A stretch of 64,000 bases of DNA, from contig NZ_CP031933.2 of the NCBI RefSeq assembly GCF_003606365.2, positions 2,480,001 to 2,544,000 on the forward strand, given 5' to 3'. Source of the stretch: Companilactobacillus zhachilii. GTDB lineage: Bacteria > Bacillota > Bacilli > Lactobacillales > Lactobacillaceae. The position numbers were made by a program, and so were the translations under genes. Below, one piece after another: positions 43,517 to 52,368 of this stretch (position 1 is its first letter; each line of letters opens with the position of its first letter). The notes below the pieces were generated by a model. The model was not told where the DNA came from and made no database searches. It saw only the letters and a program-made list of their open reading frames with translations.

Positions 43517-44272
43517 TCAAACAACATCAACCATTGAAACATACTCATCCGTAGCAACACGGAAATAGCCTGAACCACCAATTAGGCAATACTCATCTGT
43601 ATACCATTTCGTATTAGGCCCCAAAGCACGATCAGTTATTGGTTGATTATTATCATTGTAAAGTTGTGCCGGTTGACCAGCTCTAGTTGTAATAACTCGA
43701 CTGATCGGGAACACAACAGTATTTTCATATACTCGAACATCAATCGCACTCACATACTCATCGCTACCGACACGATAATAGGTTCCATTGGCAATATTAT
43801 TTATTTGATCGATTTTCCATAAAGAACCATCAGGTAAAGTTCTGCCAATCGGTTGACCAGCGGCATCATAAACTGCAGCGCCATCCAAAGTAGTAACAGC
43901 AACACCATCATAATTTCCGGCTGACTCTGTACCATAATTATTCTTCAAACCACTGTCAACGGTATACTCAACATCAGACGATTTAACAAACTCATTGACA
44001 CCAATACAATAGTAAGAACCGTCACTCAAAGTATTTTCAAGATTAGTTTTCCATTCCGAACCCATAGGCAAAAAGCGACCGGTGGATTGTCCATAAGCAT
44101 TGTAAATTCTAGCGCCGGTATCTCGAACCTTTACAACTGAATTGCCGACTTCGGTATATCCATAATAATTATTATAATCAGCCTTCGCAGTTAAAGGATT
44201 AGCAACTAAAGCACCATCAGCACCTATTGCTAATAATGAAGAAAACAATAAACCTTTTACTAATTTCTTCAT
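43517..44272 (-). CDS. Secreted SLAP-repeat surface protein, three units
   Basis: 251-aa exported protein. The signal peptide (KKLVKGLLFSSLLAIGADGALVA) is cleaved around TAKA-D. Three SLAP-like units follow, each ending in a Y(C/Y)(R/I)VG.(N/D)E(F/Y)V-type strand: SYYCIGVNEFV, TYYRVGSDEYV, GYFRVATDEYV. It is a shorter relative of the 442-aa protein at 28926. Upstream, ATAACG-N5-CGTTAT (about 44305-44321) could be an operator. The gene ends 4 bp from element A10 with no other terminator. Confidence 0.8.
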   Translation of the reverse strand: MKKLVKGLLFSSLLAIGADGALVANPLTAKADYNNYYGYTEVGNSVVKVRDTGARIYNAYGQSTGRFLPMGSEWKTNLENTLSDGSYYCIGVNEFVKSSDVEYTVDSGLKNNYGTESAGNYDGVAVTTLDGAAVYDAAGQPIGRTLPDGSLWKIDQINNIANGTYYRVGSDEYVSAIDVRVYENTVVFPISRVITTRAGQPAQLYNDNNQPITDRALGPNTKWYTDEYCLIGGSGYFRVATDEYVSMVDVV

Positions 44273-44337
44273 AATCTCATCTTCTTAAATTTTCAAATCT
44301 AATAACGCTTCCCGTTATCGACTCATATTTTAGCAAG

Positions 44338-44371
44338 TAAAAAAAAGACCAGCGTTAATCAGCGCTAGTCA
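44338..44371 (-). terminator. Terminator of the antiporter gene
   Basis: GACTAGCG / CGCTGGTC stem on the minus strand followed by a long T run. Confidence 0.85.
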
Positions 44372-44381
44372 ATTAGTACAG

Positions 44382-45974
44382 CTATTCAACTTCATCCTTC
44401 GCTAGTGAAACTGTTGGTCCAATAACTAATGATTCTGCCATCAAAACTTCATTGTAAAGTTCAAAAATATAATCTTGATACTCAACTTCACTTTGCGAAA
44501 TCATATCTAAATATTGTCGCTCTTGTCCTAAAGCATTCATAAAGGCACGCATTTCTAATTCCTTTTCGTCACCCGTAAACTCTGAATGTTTTACAACTTT
44601 GACCCATTCTTTGACGAAATCACGCGTTCTAGTTCGTTGCTTTTGAGCCATCAGATCAAAGATAACTGAGTTCTTAACATTATCTGGCAAATACATCTTA
44701 TTGACTGTATCTAATGCCTGGTGAACCATATTAACACGTATCTCAGTCATCTTTTTAATAATCTCATCATCCGTTGCTTCATGCGGCAAAATAAAGCGGA
44801 AAACAATCGTTGGAACAATTAAACTTAAAATAATCAAAACACTTTCTGACATTAAAACTAAATTGAAATCACTACTTTTTACATGATATTCAGCCAAAGT
44901 ATATGCCAAAGCTAACGTAACCGCACCATGGACTCCCCCGAGTGAGAAAATCCAACCAGACAAATTATTAAATTTTAATCGTATCCGACCGTAAACGTAT
45001 CTCGTTAAAACATTAATAACGTATAAGAGAACCCCGATACCAAGCCAAGTTAACGAATTAACCGAGATATTTTCATCAACAATAATTTTCGTAAACATGA
45101 ATCCTAAAATAACGAAAACAACCCCGTTAAAAATTTCTGTGATCATACTTTGAATATCGTCACCTAAATGCACTTGCAAAGAATTGGTTAGACGACTTCG
45201 TTGTGCTTCAGCGTTAGAAACTAATCCCGCACAGACGACGGCAATGATACCTGAAATATGAATTTCTTCCGCTAAGTAATATAAAATAAACGGCTCAATT
45301 ACATACAATAAAATCTGTGAATTTAATGAATTAAACGATGTCCGAACTAACGTCTGCCGGAACAAAACCATCACCCAAGCAAAGGCAAAACCAACTAATA
45401 CACCGCCGACTGCTGAAATAAAGAAATCAACGATGGTTTCTTGATAATTAATATAGCCATTGAGATACCACAAGGTTCCCATATTCAACAAAATGATTCC
45501 AGAAGCATCATTAAATAAGGACTCCATTTTCAAAAAAGTTCCTTCAGTTTTAGGCATTTGCAGTCCATTCGTAACCGACTCCATTGCCGTAGCATCAGTT
45601 GGTGTACTAATCGCTGCCAAAATAAAAGCCAAAGGTAAACTGACTCCAGCCGCAATATGAACACCAAAGCCAACAAAAACTAAACATAAAATAACTAGTG
45701 AAACAGCAGTCTGGACGATATGTTTTATCTCCTTACCCACTGAATTAAGACGTGTCGCTTGTCCTTCAAAAAATAACAATGGCGCAACAATCATGCCGAT
45801 AAAGATATCTGAATCAAAATTTTCAACGTGACTACCCAAGCTAGGAATGAGAAACAATCCTGCCCCAATAATCATACTGATATAGTTCACTGAGACTTTG
45901 GAAAAAACCTGTGATACAAAAATACTCACCACAGCAGCCAAAATCAAAATAAAGGTCGAAACCATTAGGCTCAT
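44382..45974 (-). CDS. CPA1-family Na+(K+)/H+ antiporter
   Basis: 530-aa cation/proton antiporter with about 12 helices followed by a cytoplasmic C-terminal tail (from about residue 395). ISTPTDATAMESV and FNDASGIIL are the conserved transport-site motifs (TDxxA and NDxxG). LGGVHGAVTLALAYTLA is the late conserved helix. A frame reaches 46001; GAGGGGG before ATG 45974 sets the start. Probably supports sodium tolerance and pH homeostasis. It is monocistronic. Confidence 0.9.
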   Translation of the reverse strand: MSLMVSTFILILAAVVSIFVSQVFSKVSVNYISMIIGAGLFLIPSLGSHVENFDSDIFIGMIVAPLLFFEGQATRLNSVGKEIKHIVQTAVSLVILCLVFVGFGVHIAAGVSLPLAFILAAISTPTDATAMESVTNGLQMPKTEGTFLKMESLFNDASGIILLNMGTLWYLNGYINYQETIVDFFISAVGGVLVGFAFAWVMVLFRQTLVRTSFNSLNSQILLYVIEPFILYYLAEEIHISGIIAVVCAGLVSNAEAQRSRLTNSLQVHLGDDIQSMITEIFNGVVFVILGFMFTKIIVDENISVNSLTWLGIGVLLYVINVLTRYVYGRIRLKFNNLSGWIFSLGGVHGAVTLALAYTLAEYHVKSSDFNLVLMSESVLIILSLIVPTIVFRFILPHEATDDEIIKKMTEIRVNMVHQALDTVNKMYLPDNVKNSVIFDLMAQKQRTRTRDFVKEWVKVVKHSEFTGDEKELEMRAFMNALGQERQYLDMISQSEVEYQDYIFELYNEVLMAESLVIGPTVSLAKDEVE

Positions 45975-46070
45975 AGTATTGGCCCCCTCATGTTTAATCA
46001 CAATAAATATAGCACATTATTGTACTAGATACTGTTTCCTAGCCATTTGGCATCTGTTGCTAATTAAGTA

Positions 46071-46195
46071 TGCCGTCTCTCTGAACCCAAAGTTCTCAAA
46101 TCACAATTTTAGACCAAAAAAAGCACGAGATTCAAAATTCATCTCGTGGTATAAGCGCTGAAACGCCAATATTTCTCATCTATCGAGACAGTAGC
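46071..46195 (-). repeat. Family A repeat, decayed copy A11
   Basis: Retains TGCCGTCTCT, TTCAAAATTCATCTCGTGGT and ATCGAGACAG, but the stems no longer pair well. Best read as a degenerate reverse copy; confidence is limited. Confidence 0.5.
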
Positions 46196-46253
46196 TAAAC
46201 TAACTCGAAAAAAGCTTCAAAAAATCTGGAACATAGTTCTTTTGGCATCAATT

Positions 46254-46269
46254 TGTTTCACATGGAACA
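46254..46269. promoter_or_regulatory. parS-like 16-mer
   Basis: TGTTTCACATGGAACA agrees with the firmicute ParB site TGTTNCACGTGAAACA at 14 of 16 positions. It is intergenic, in an origin-proximal setting. Confidence 0.5.
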
Positions 46270-46316
46270 TATGGTATTTATCTCTCGTCAAAACACTATA
46301 TATGGTATTGGAATAT

Positions 46317-47264
46317 TTAATTAATAAAATCACTTATTTCTTTTATATCTTTTGGTGTGGTTCGACAACAACCACCAACTAATTGAGCTCCTTCTGCCAG
46401 CCAAGTTGGCACTAAATCCTTGAACGTATCTGCCTGTGAATTAGCGTGCCAAGTTTTAGTCTCCGGATCATAAATATCGCCATTATTAGGATAAACAATG
46501 ATTGGTTTGTCAGTGACTTGCTTAACATTGCGGATAATTTCTTGAATATTTTCCAAAGTCGTACAGTTAACCCCAATTGCTGAAACCTGTTCAGCACCAT
46601 TGAAATATTTAATTGCTTCCGCCAATGAAGTTCCGTCACACAATGTATCTTCATCTTTGACGCTAAAGGATAACCAAGCATGTTGTTGCGGAAATTTCTC
46701 CATTAATAAATCTACTAGAGCATTGGCTTCGTCAAAATTCGGTTGTGTTTCAAAAGCAAACAAATCAACTCCAGCTTGATCTAATAACTTCATCCGAGCG
46801 TAGTGAAAATCTTGATATTCAGTTTCCGTTAAATCATAATCACCACGATATTCACTGCCATCAGCCAAGTATGCTCCATAAGGACCAACGCTTCCGGCAA
46901 TTAGAGGTCGTGGCACACGATGCTTTCTTTGTTCATCAGTCAGGCTATCGAAATATTCATCTCGAGCTATTTGGGCCAAATGAACAGCCTTCACAATCAA
47001 GGACTCACTTTCAGCCCTAGTCCGTCCCAATTCCATGAATTTAGAAACATTAGCTTGATAAGTATTCGTTGTAGCAACATCAGCTCCGTTTTCAAAATAA
47101 TGCTTATGAACGTCCACAATTGCTTGCGGATGATCAATTAAAGCCGCAGCTGACCAAAGATCACTCCCAGTATCAACGCCGCGTTTTTCTAATTCCGTTG
47201 CCATAGCTCCATCAATAACTAAGCCCTTACGATTCTTCAAATCTGCCGCAATTAAATCACCCAT
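46317..47264 (-). CDS. mmuM: Homocysteine S-methyltransferase (MmuM/YbgG type)
   Basis: Methylates homocysteine from S-methylmethionine or S-adenosylmethionine. 315 aa with zinc ligands Cys in GVNCTT (near 230) and the CysCys pair in GGCCRTTP near the C terminus; N-terminal VIDGAMATELEKRG and TNTYQAN are typical. GGGGG precedes the ATG. With the T-box-controlled metE-like gene this gives the window two homocysteine methyltransferases. No T-box or other riboswitch is seen upstream here. Confidence 0.92.
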   Translation of the reverse strand: MGDLIAADLKNRKGLVIDGAMATELEKRGVDTGSDLWSAAALIDHPQAIVDVHKHYFENGADVATTNTYQANVSKFMELGRTRAESESLIVKAVHLAQIARDEYFDSLTDEQRKHRVPRPLIAGSVGPYGAYLADGSEYRGDYDLTETEYQDFHYARMKLLDQAGVDLFAFETQPNFDEANALVDLLMEKFPQQHAWLSFSVKDEDTLCDGTSLAEAIKYFNGAEQVSAIGVNCTTLENIQEIIRNVKQVTDKPIIVYPNNGDIYDPETKTWHANSQADTFKDLVPTWLAEGAQLVGGCCRTTPKDIKEISDFIN

Positions 47265-47429
47265 CTGCCAACCCCCAAAACTTGATATCTATTATGATGT
47301 AGTCTATCACACAAATTATTTTTTTAAACTTATTTCCATGGAAGTACTAGATTCTATTCATCCATATGAAGCTAGTCAATTTTTTTATTGGCTACCTTCT
47401 CAACTTTGGTTATAAAATCGACCATTGAA

Positions 47430-47605
47430 CTAGCCGGAAAGGGCAAGAAATTAGGTCGCTGTGCAGGTGGCGTTAGCACTTTAGTGCTTACACCACGGGA
47501 CGACTTTTGAAACTCGCGTCTTTTGCGAGGTTCAAAATCGAGACAAAAGACCTTGGCTTTTGTCGGTCCCCATAGCGACCTAATTTCTTGCCCTTGGAGG
47601 TGGCA
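47430..47605 (+). repeat. Family A repeat, copy A12 (full, forward)
   Basis: Hairpin I GTTAGCAC/GTGCTTAC, hairpin III GACAAAAG/CTTTTGTC, ends TTGGAGGTGGCA. It lies 58 bp from A13 in the same orientation, forming a tandem pair in the 650-bp gap before gtrA. Confidence 0.88.
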
Positions 47606-47662
47606 TATTTAGCTACAAATCATTTAAACTTTAACTACTCCACATTAAAAGTCACTAATACA

Positions 47663-47843
47663 CTAGCCTCTGGGTGCAAGAAATGTTGGCAGCAGTGAAG
47701 GTGGTGTTAGTGCTTTAGCACTTACACCACGGGACGAATTTTGAAATTCGCGTACTTTGCGAAGTTCAAAATCGAGGTGCGAGACCGTATTTTGGCTCGA
47801 ACCGGTCCCCACAGCGCCAATATTTCTTGCACCCAGAGGCGGA
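47663..47843 (+). repeat. Family A repeat, copy A13 (full, forward)
   Basis: Outer stem CTGGGTGCAAGAAATGTTGG with its near complement, as in A9. Hairpin I GTTAGTGC/GCACTTAC. A9 and A13 are the most alike pair in the window. Confidence 0.88.
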
Positions 47844-47930
47844 AGGCAGCTTAAATCACATGATTTGTTCTTCACTCAACAAAAAGGTTTAATATATAGA
47901 GTATAGGCACCAAAATTGGGAGAGATTATT

Positions 47931-48437
47931 ATGAACAAAAAAACAGATCTTAACGAAGAAAGTCCATTAACAAAAGTCATTGATGATGTTTCAGAGGGTA
48001 TTAATGATGCTGGAACTGTTTTTAATTCTGAAGAAACGCCAGTAATCAAAGACAGCACCGGTAAAGAAGCTGTTCGCTATTTACTTTGGGGATTACTTTC
48101 AGTCATCGTAAATTTTGGGACATTCTTCCTGCTGTACCACACATTGCATTTAAATTATCAATTCGCTAATATCGTCGCTTGGTTCCTCGGTGTACAAGTC
48201 GGCTTCTGGGTTGATCGAATCATTGTTTTCCGTCACAAATCCAATACCGCCTTTAAAGAAATGTTGGCTTTCTATGGTACAAGAATTTTAACTTTCTTAA
48301 TTGAAACAGCGACACTTTGGGTTGGAATTTCCTTACTTAGCGCCAACGGAACTGGCTCGAAAATTGTCGGACAAATTTTAGCTATTATTGGTAACTATGT
48401 TTTATCAAAATTCTTTATTTTCAAAAATAAACACTAA
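47931..48437 (+). CDS. GtrA-family membrane protein
   Basis: 168-aa protein with four membrane helices (residues about 52-165) after a charged 50-residue N-terminal tail. EAVRYLLWGLLSVIVNFGTFFLLY and FWVDRIIVFRHK are the GtrA pattern. Such proteins help move lipid-linked sugars for wall polymer or teichoic acid glycosylation. GGGAGAG before ATG 47931 decides the start over an upstream TTG at 47916. It ends before a hairpin terminator. No glycosyltransferase is adjacent. Confidence 0.85.
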   Translation: MNKKTDLNEESPLTKVIDDVSEGINDAGTVFNSEETPVIKDSTGKEAVRYLLWGLLSVIVNFGTFFLLYHTLHLNYQFANIVAWFLGVQVGFWVDRIIVFRHKSNTAFKEMLAFYGTRILTFLIETATLWVGISLLSANGTGSKIVGQILAIIGNYVLSKFFIFKNKH

Positions 48438-48470
48438 GGAAAAAAACATTCAATTTGTGAGTATTGACTA

Positions 48471-48512
48471 AATAGAACCGCAATCCAACATCGGATTGCG
48501 GTTCTATTTTTA
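48471..48512. terminator. Terminator derived from family B (copy B7)
   Basis: AATAGAACCGCAATCC / GGATTGCGGTTCTATT hairpin plus a T run. Adjoining TAATCGGAATA...TTCCATATTTATGCTG (to 48542) matches the right part of family B elements, so this terminator is an inner hairpin of a truncated B copy reused between converging genes. Confidence 0.75.
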
Positions 48513-48534
48513 ATCGGAATACTAATTTCCATAT

Positions 48535-50460
48535 TTATGCTGTTTTGACATCTCCAGAAATCTTAGCTTTGTTCAACAATACTGAACTTGTCACAACTGA
48601 CAATGAACTAAACGCCATCGCTAGGCCTGCTAATTCTGGACTGAGTGTAAATCCAATGGCAAAGAATAAACCAGCAGCTACTGGAATACCTAACACATTG
48701 TAAACGAAAGCCCAGAACAAGTTGAGCTTGATACGATTAAACGTCTTTCTACTCAATTCCAAAGCTTTGGCAACATCACGAAGGTCATTCTTCATCAAGA
48801 CAATCCCACCGGATTCGATTGCAATATCAGTTCCTGAACCCATGGCAATCCCGACGTCAGCCATTGTTAACGCTGGAGCATCATTGATACCATCACCAAC
48901 AAAGGCCACTTTACCTTGCTTTTGTAGTGTTTCCACGTGATCTGCTTTATCACCTGGCAAAACATTAGCGATAACTTCATCAATCCCAACATCTTGGGCA
49001 ATGGCATTAGCAACACGCTCATTATCACCAGTTAACATAACAGTTCTCAAACCACGTGATTTCAATGTGGCAATGGCCTCTTTGGAAGTTTCCTTTGGAG
49101 CATCTTGAATGGCAATCAAACCGATAATCTCACGATTCAAGCCGACAAAGACAACCGTTTTAGCTTCATCTTGTAGACGAATCATTTGATCTCTCAATTC
49201 GGAAGCAATTTTAATATCATTCAATAACTTATCATTTCCAACGAAGGCTTGTTGATTATTGATTGTGGCAGAAACACCTTTACCTTCAATCGCTTGGAAA
49301 TTTGAAACTGTGGCAGCGGGAATCTCATCAGTTTTGGCCCTATCTAAAATAGCTGTAGCCAAAGGATGCTCTGATGACTCTTCCAAAGCAGCCGCAATTG
49401 CCAAAACTTGCTTGTCATCACCGACGATATCAGTTACTTCTGGCTTACCTTTAGTGATAGTACCAGTTTTATCAAAGACAACTGTTTTAACATCGTTAAC
49501 TTCTTCCAAAACTTCACCATTCTTGATCAAGATACCCATTTTAGCACCTCGACCAGTTCCTACCATCAAGGCAGTTGGAGTAGCCAAGCCTAACGCACAT
49601 GGACAGGCAATAACTACTACTGATACCGCGTAAATCAAAGCACTAGCTAAGGTAGCGCCAAGGAAAACATACCAAACTAAGAATGTTAAAATCGACAAAC
49701 TTAAAACAACTGGTACAAAAATCTCCGATACTTTATCGGTTAAATTTTGAATTGGCGCATGACTATTTTGTGCTTTCTTAACTAATTCCACAATTTGCGA
49801 AAGCATAGTATCAGAACCGACCTTCTCAGCTTTAAACATAAAAGTTCCGTTACTATTCATCGTCGAACCGATAACTTTGTCACCGATATTTTTAGCAACC
49901 GGCATACTTTCACCAGTCACCATTGATTCATCAACCGTCGAGCTACCTTCAGTAATCACACCATCCACAGCAATCTTTTGACCCGGTTTAACTCGAATAA
50001 TATCTCCAGCCACGATTTCTGACAATGGCACTTGAACCAACTTACCATCACGCATAACCTCGGCATCTTTGGCCTGCAGATCAACCAACTTCTCAATTGC
50101 GTTGGAAGCATTGTTACGCATTCTTTCTTCAAAAACTTGTCCTAACAAAACAAACGTGATAACAAAAGCAGCACTTTCGAAAAAGACCGCTTGGTGCGTG
50201 AACATTGCATAAATACTATAAATATAAGCCGTAGCAGTCCCAATCGCTACCAAAGTATCCATATTTGAGTGATGCTTCTTAAATGACGCCCAAGCACTCT
50301 GAACAAACGGACGAGCCGCCACACCCATCACAACAGTTGTTAAAACAAACTGAATCCACTCACTACCTGGAACCATAATTCCAAAAGGCATCAAGATCAT
50401 TCCAATCAACATTGGAATAGAAAAAATCAATGAAATCCAAAAACGTTTTGTGATAGTCAT
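48535..50460 (-). CDS. copB: Copper-type P1B ATPase without N-terminal metal-binding domain
   Basis: ATP-driven copper export across the membrane. 641 aa from ATG 50460, with GAGGGGG upstream; the TTG at 50478 overlaps that site. No CxxC or His-rich N-terminal domain. TGES at 182-185, the metal-binding CPC at 286-288, phosphorylation Asp330 in DKTGT, the HP motif at 365-366, and GDGINDAPAL near the end. Its likely upstream partner, a cupredoxin gene, is 434 bp away, the gap filled by repeats A14 and A15. CopB versus CopA cannot be fixed by eye. Confidence 0.9.
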   Translation of the reverse strand: MTITKRFWISLIFSIPMLIGMILMPFGIMVPGSEWIQFVLTTVVMGVAARPFVQSAWASFKKHHSNMDTLVAIGTATAYIYSIYAMFTHQAVFFESAAFVITFVLLGQVFEERMRNNASNAIEKLVDLQAKDAEVMRDGKLVQVPLSEIVAGDIIRVKPGQKIAVDGVITEGSSTVDESMVTGESMPVAKNIGDKVIGSTMNSNGTFMFKAEKVGSDTMLSQIVELVKKAQNSHAPIQNLTDKVSEIFVPVVLSLSILTFLVWYVFLGATLASALIYAVSVVVIACPCALGLATPTALMVGTGRGAKMGILIKNGEVLEEVNDVKTVVFDKTGTITKGKPEVTDIVGDDKQVLAIAAALEESSEHPLATAILDRAKTDEIPAATVSNFQAIEGKGVSATINNQQAFVGNDKLLNDIKIASELRDQMIRLQDEAKTVVFVGLNREIIGLIAIQDAPKETSKEAIATLKSRGLRTVMLTGDNERVANAIAQDVGIDEVIANVLPGDKADHVETLQKQGKVAFVGDGINDAPALTMADVGIAMGSGTDIAIESGGIVLMKNDLRDVAKALELSRKTFNRIKLNLFWAFVYNVLGIPVAAGLFFAIGFTLSPELAGLAMAFSSLSVVTSSVLLNKAKISGDVKTA

Positions 50461-50494
50461 ACCAAAATTCCCCCTCAACTGCTTAATTTAATGA

Positions 50495-50534
50495 TGCCGC
50501 CTCCAGGATCAAGAAATTTTGGTCCTTCCGGCTA
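50495..50534 (-). repeat. Family A repeat, collapsed copy A14 (outer ends only)
   Basis: TGCCGCCTCCAGGATCAAGA joins directly to TCCTTCCGGCTAGTGTATTCGTTG-type left flank. The core is deleted. The 175 bp to A15 shows nothing. Confidence 0.75.
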
Positions 50535-50710
50535 GTGTATTCGTTGTTTTTTATAGATAGTATGTTGGAAACTTGATGCAGTGATTACCATTCTTAATAT
50601 TCTAAATAGCAATCATACCAGCACTTAAAGCCTACTTTGGAACTCTTAATTTTAATCAAAAGTATTTAAATAGAACCTATCTATAATGAAAAAATTCCCT
50701 ATCCAACCAA

Positions 50711-50891
50711 TTAGTCGGAGGAGCTGAGAAAATAGTCAATGGCTGTGAAAGTGGCGTTAGTGCTTTAGCACTTACACCACCGGGCGTGTTTTAAGACTTG
50801 CCGAACTTGCAAGTCTTAAAACCGAGGTTCGAGACCTTGGCTCGAGCCGGTCCGCACAGCCATTGACTATTTTCTCAGCTCCGGAGACGGC
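50711..50891 (+). repeat. Family A repeat, copy A15 (full, forward, second subclass)
   Basis: Outer stem AGCTGAGAAAATAGTCAATG and complement, CCACCGGGCGTGTTTTAAGA junction, hairpin III GGTTCGAG/CTCGAGCC. It ends 3 bp before the stop codon of the cupredoxin gene. Confidence 0.88.
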
Positions 50892-50894
50892 AAC

Positions 50895-51266
50895 CTATTT
50901 AACGATTACTTTTCCATGAAACATATCCATTCCACAAGCCCATTGATACTCGCCAGCTTTACTTGTATCAATTTCAATTGCTTGTTTTTCATTTTGTGGT
51001 AGTTCCTTATTAATACCAAAATCTGAAAAGACTACTCGGTCCAAACAACTAGAAGCATCTTTTCTTGTAAAATTCAATGTGGCTGGTACACCTTTCTTTA
51101 AAGTAACTACTTCTGGTGAATAGCCACCGTTAACTTCAACGTCAACACTTTGATTATTACCTGACACATCAGCCGTGGCACTGGCAACTTCATGTTTACC
51201 GAAGAACCACCAAAAAATAAAACCAATAACGGCTAATCCTGCAATTAAAACAATAATTCTTGTCAT
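50895..51266 (-). CDS. Membrane-anchored cupredoxin-domain protein
   Basis: 123-aa copper-binding protein. An N-terminal anchor (residues 3-22) is followed by a cupredoxin barrel with metal ligands Cys74 (SSCLDR), Cys111, Met113/Met115 and His117 in ACGMDMFHG. It probably binds copper at the outer face and hands it to or from the P-type ATPase. AGGAT precedes the ATG. Two cop boxes upstream indicate CopY-type control; no copY gene is in the window. Confidence 0.85.
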   Translation of the reverse strand: MTRIIVLIAGLAVIGFIFWWFFGKHEVASATADVSGNNQSVDVEVNGGYSPEVVTLKKGVPATLNFTRKDASSCLDRVVFSDFGINKELPQNEKQAIEIDTSKAGEYQWACGMDMFHGKVIVK

Positions 51267-51288
51267 ATTGTTATCCTCATTTCTTGTT

Positions 51289-51338
51289 TACATTTGTAAT
51301 CTACGTTCACTATACTATCGTTTAAGTTTACATTTGTC
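51289..51338. promoter_or_regulatory. Two cop boxes (CopY operators)
   Basis: TACATTTGTA (51289-51298, perfect TACANNTGTA) and TACATTTGTC (51329-51338, one mismatch), in the usual tandem arrangement upstream of a copper operon. Confidence 0.75.
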
Positions 51339-51351
51339 AACCGGAAGAGAA

Positions 51352-51382
51352 TAAAAAAAGATATCTTATCAAGAAGATACCT
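51352..51382 (-). terminator. Terminator of the pentapeptide-repeat gene
   Basis: GGTATCTT / AAGATATC stem overlapping the stop codon, then TTTTTTT on the minus strand. Confidence 0.75.
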
Positions 51383-52004
51383 TGATACCAAGAAAATATC
51401 GTGCCAAAAAGCTTGCTTGCTCAGAATTCACTTTCAAACCCTTAATTCCTAACTCTTCAATATCTATTGTTTCAAAACGACAAGTGCTAAAATCAATCCC
51501 CTTTAATTTAGTATTCAAAATCGACATCTTATTCAACTCACAATCGTCAAACAAGACTTGCTTCAATTTATTATCACTAAAACTAACATCTTTTAAACTA
51601 CTAGATTGAAAATTAGATTCTTTAAAATTTGCTTGATTGATATTCGCCAAATCTAGCAGACAATTATCAAAAACCACATTATTAAAGTACGACTTATCAA
51701 AATTAACCCCAATCATCTTGCAGTTATGAAACTCTACACGATACAAACTAGCTTCAGTTAATAAACAATTAGATAAATCACAACCCTTAAAAATAACATC
51801 CGTTAACTCCAATTTATCAAAATCACACTGACTGAACGTCACATGTTCAAAAATCGTCTGTTCAATAATGGGATGACGAATAATCTGTTCTTCAACAAAC
51901 TCACCTTCAATACTTCTACCCGTCAAAAAGTAATCTTCCTCATTAAAAATGTCGAAAAATGATGCTGACTCTAAATAATCTTCATTGATTTTAGGATGAT
52001 ACAT
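51369..52004 (-). CDS. Pentapeptide-repeat protein
   Basis: 211-aa protein forming a right-handed quadrilateral beta-helix from about residue 55 to 185. Repeats of the A(D/N)LXX type are seen as CDFDKLELTDVIFKGCDLSNCLL and LDLANINQANFKESNF, with Cys, Phe or Leu at the inward positions. The N-terminal 50 residues are acidic and unassigned. Members range from gyrase-protecting DNA mimics to proteins of unknown role; nothing here decides. AAGGAG precedes the ATG. Monocistronic. Confidence 0.85.
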   Translation of the reverse strand: MYHPKINEDYLESASFFDIFNEEDYFLTGRSIEGEFVEEQIIRHPIIEQTIFEHVTFSQCDFDKLELTDVIFKGCDLSNCLLTEASLYRVEFHNCKMIGVNFDKSYFNNVVFDNCLLDLANINQANFKESNFQSSSLKDVSFSDNKLKQVLFDDCELNKMSILNTKLKGIDFSTCRFETIDIEELGIKGLKVNSEQASFLARYFLGIKVSS

Positions 52005-52202
52005 ATTTTCACTCCTTAATTGCTTATCTGTAAAGCATCATAACAGATATTTCATTTCAATAAATTGGAAGAAATATTTTCACCACATAAATGTTTTAAT
52101 ATCCAAAATTACTAAAAAGCTGAAACGGTTTGTTAAATACAATCATTAGCATCGTTCGATGAGATATTCAAATTAAAAATTCTATCCGAAACAACGAATA
52201 AA

Positions 52203-52269
52203 CTAGCCGGAAGGAGTAAGAAAGTTAGGTCCCCATAGCGACCTAACTTTCTTACTCCTGGAGGCGGCC
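52203..52269 (+). repeat. Family A repeat, collapsed copy A16 (simple hairpin)
   Basis: CTAGCCGGAAGGAGTAAG then AAAGTTAGGT-CCCCATAGCG-ACCTAACTTT, then CTTACTCCTGGAGGCGGC. All three inner hairpins are gone, leaving the outer stem intact. The left flank AACAACGAATAAA is present. Confidence 0.85.
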
Positions 52270-52368
52270 ATGACAAATGTCATATTAACTTATGACATCT
52301 CCCACTACCTATTAATAACCAAAAAAATTAAACTTACGTTGTTTCTTAAATAAAGGAGGCCAAAAATC

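Noticed and set aside
47430..47843. Tandem A12-A13 as a CRISPR-like array
   Set aside because: Only two units, 180 bp each with 58-bp spacing, no cas genes and no short identical repeats.
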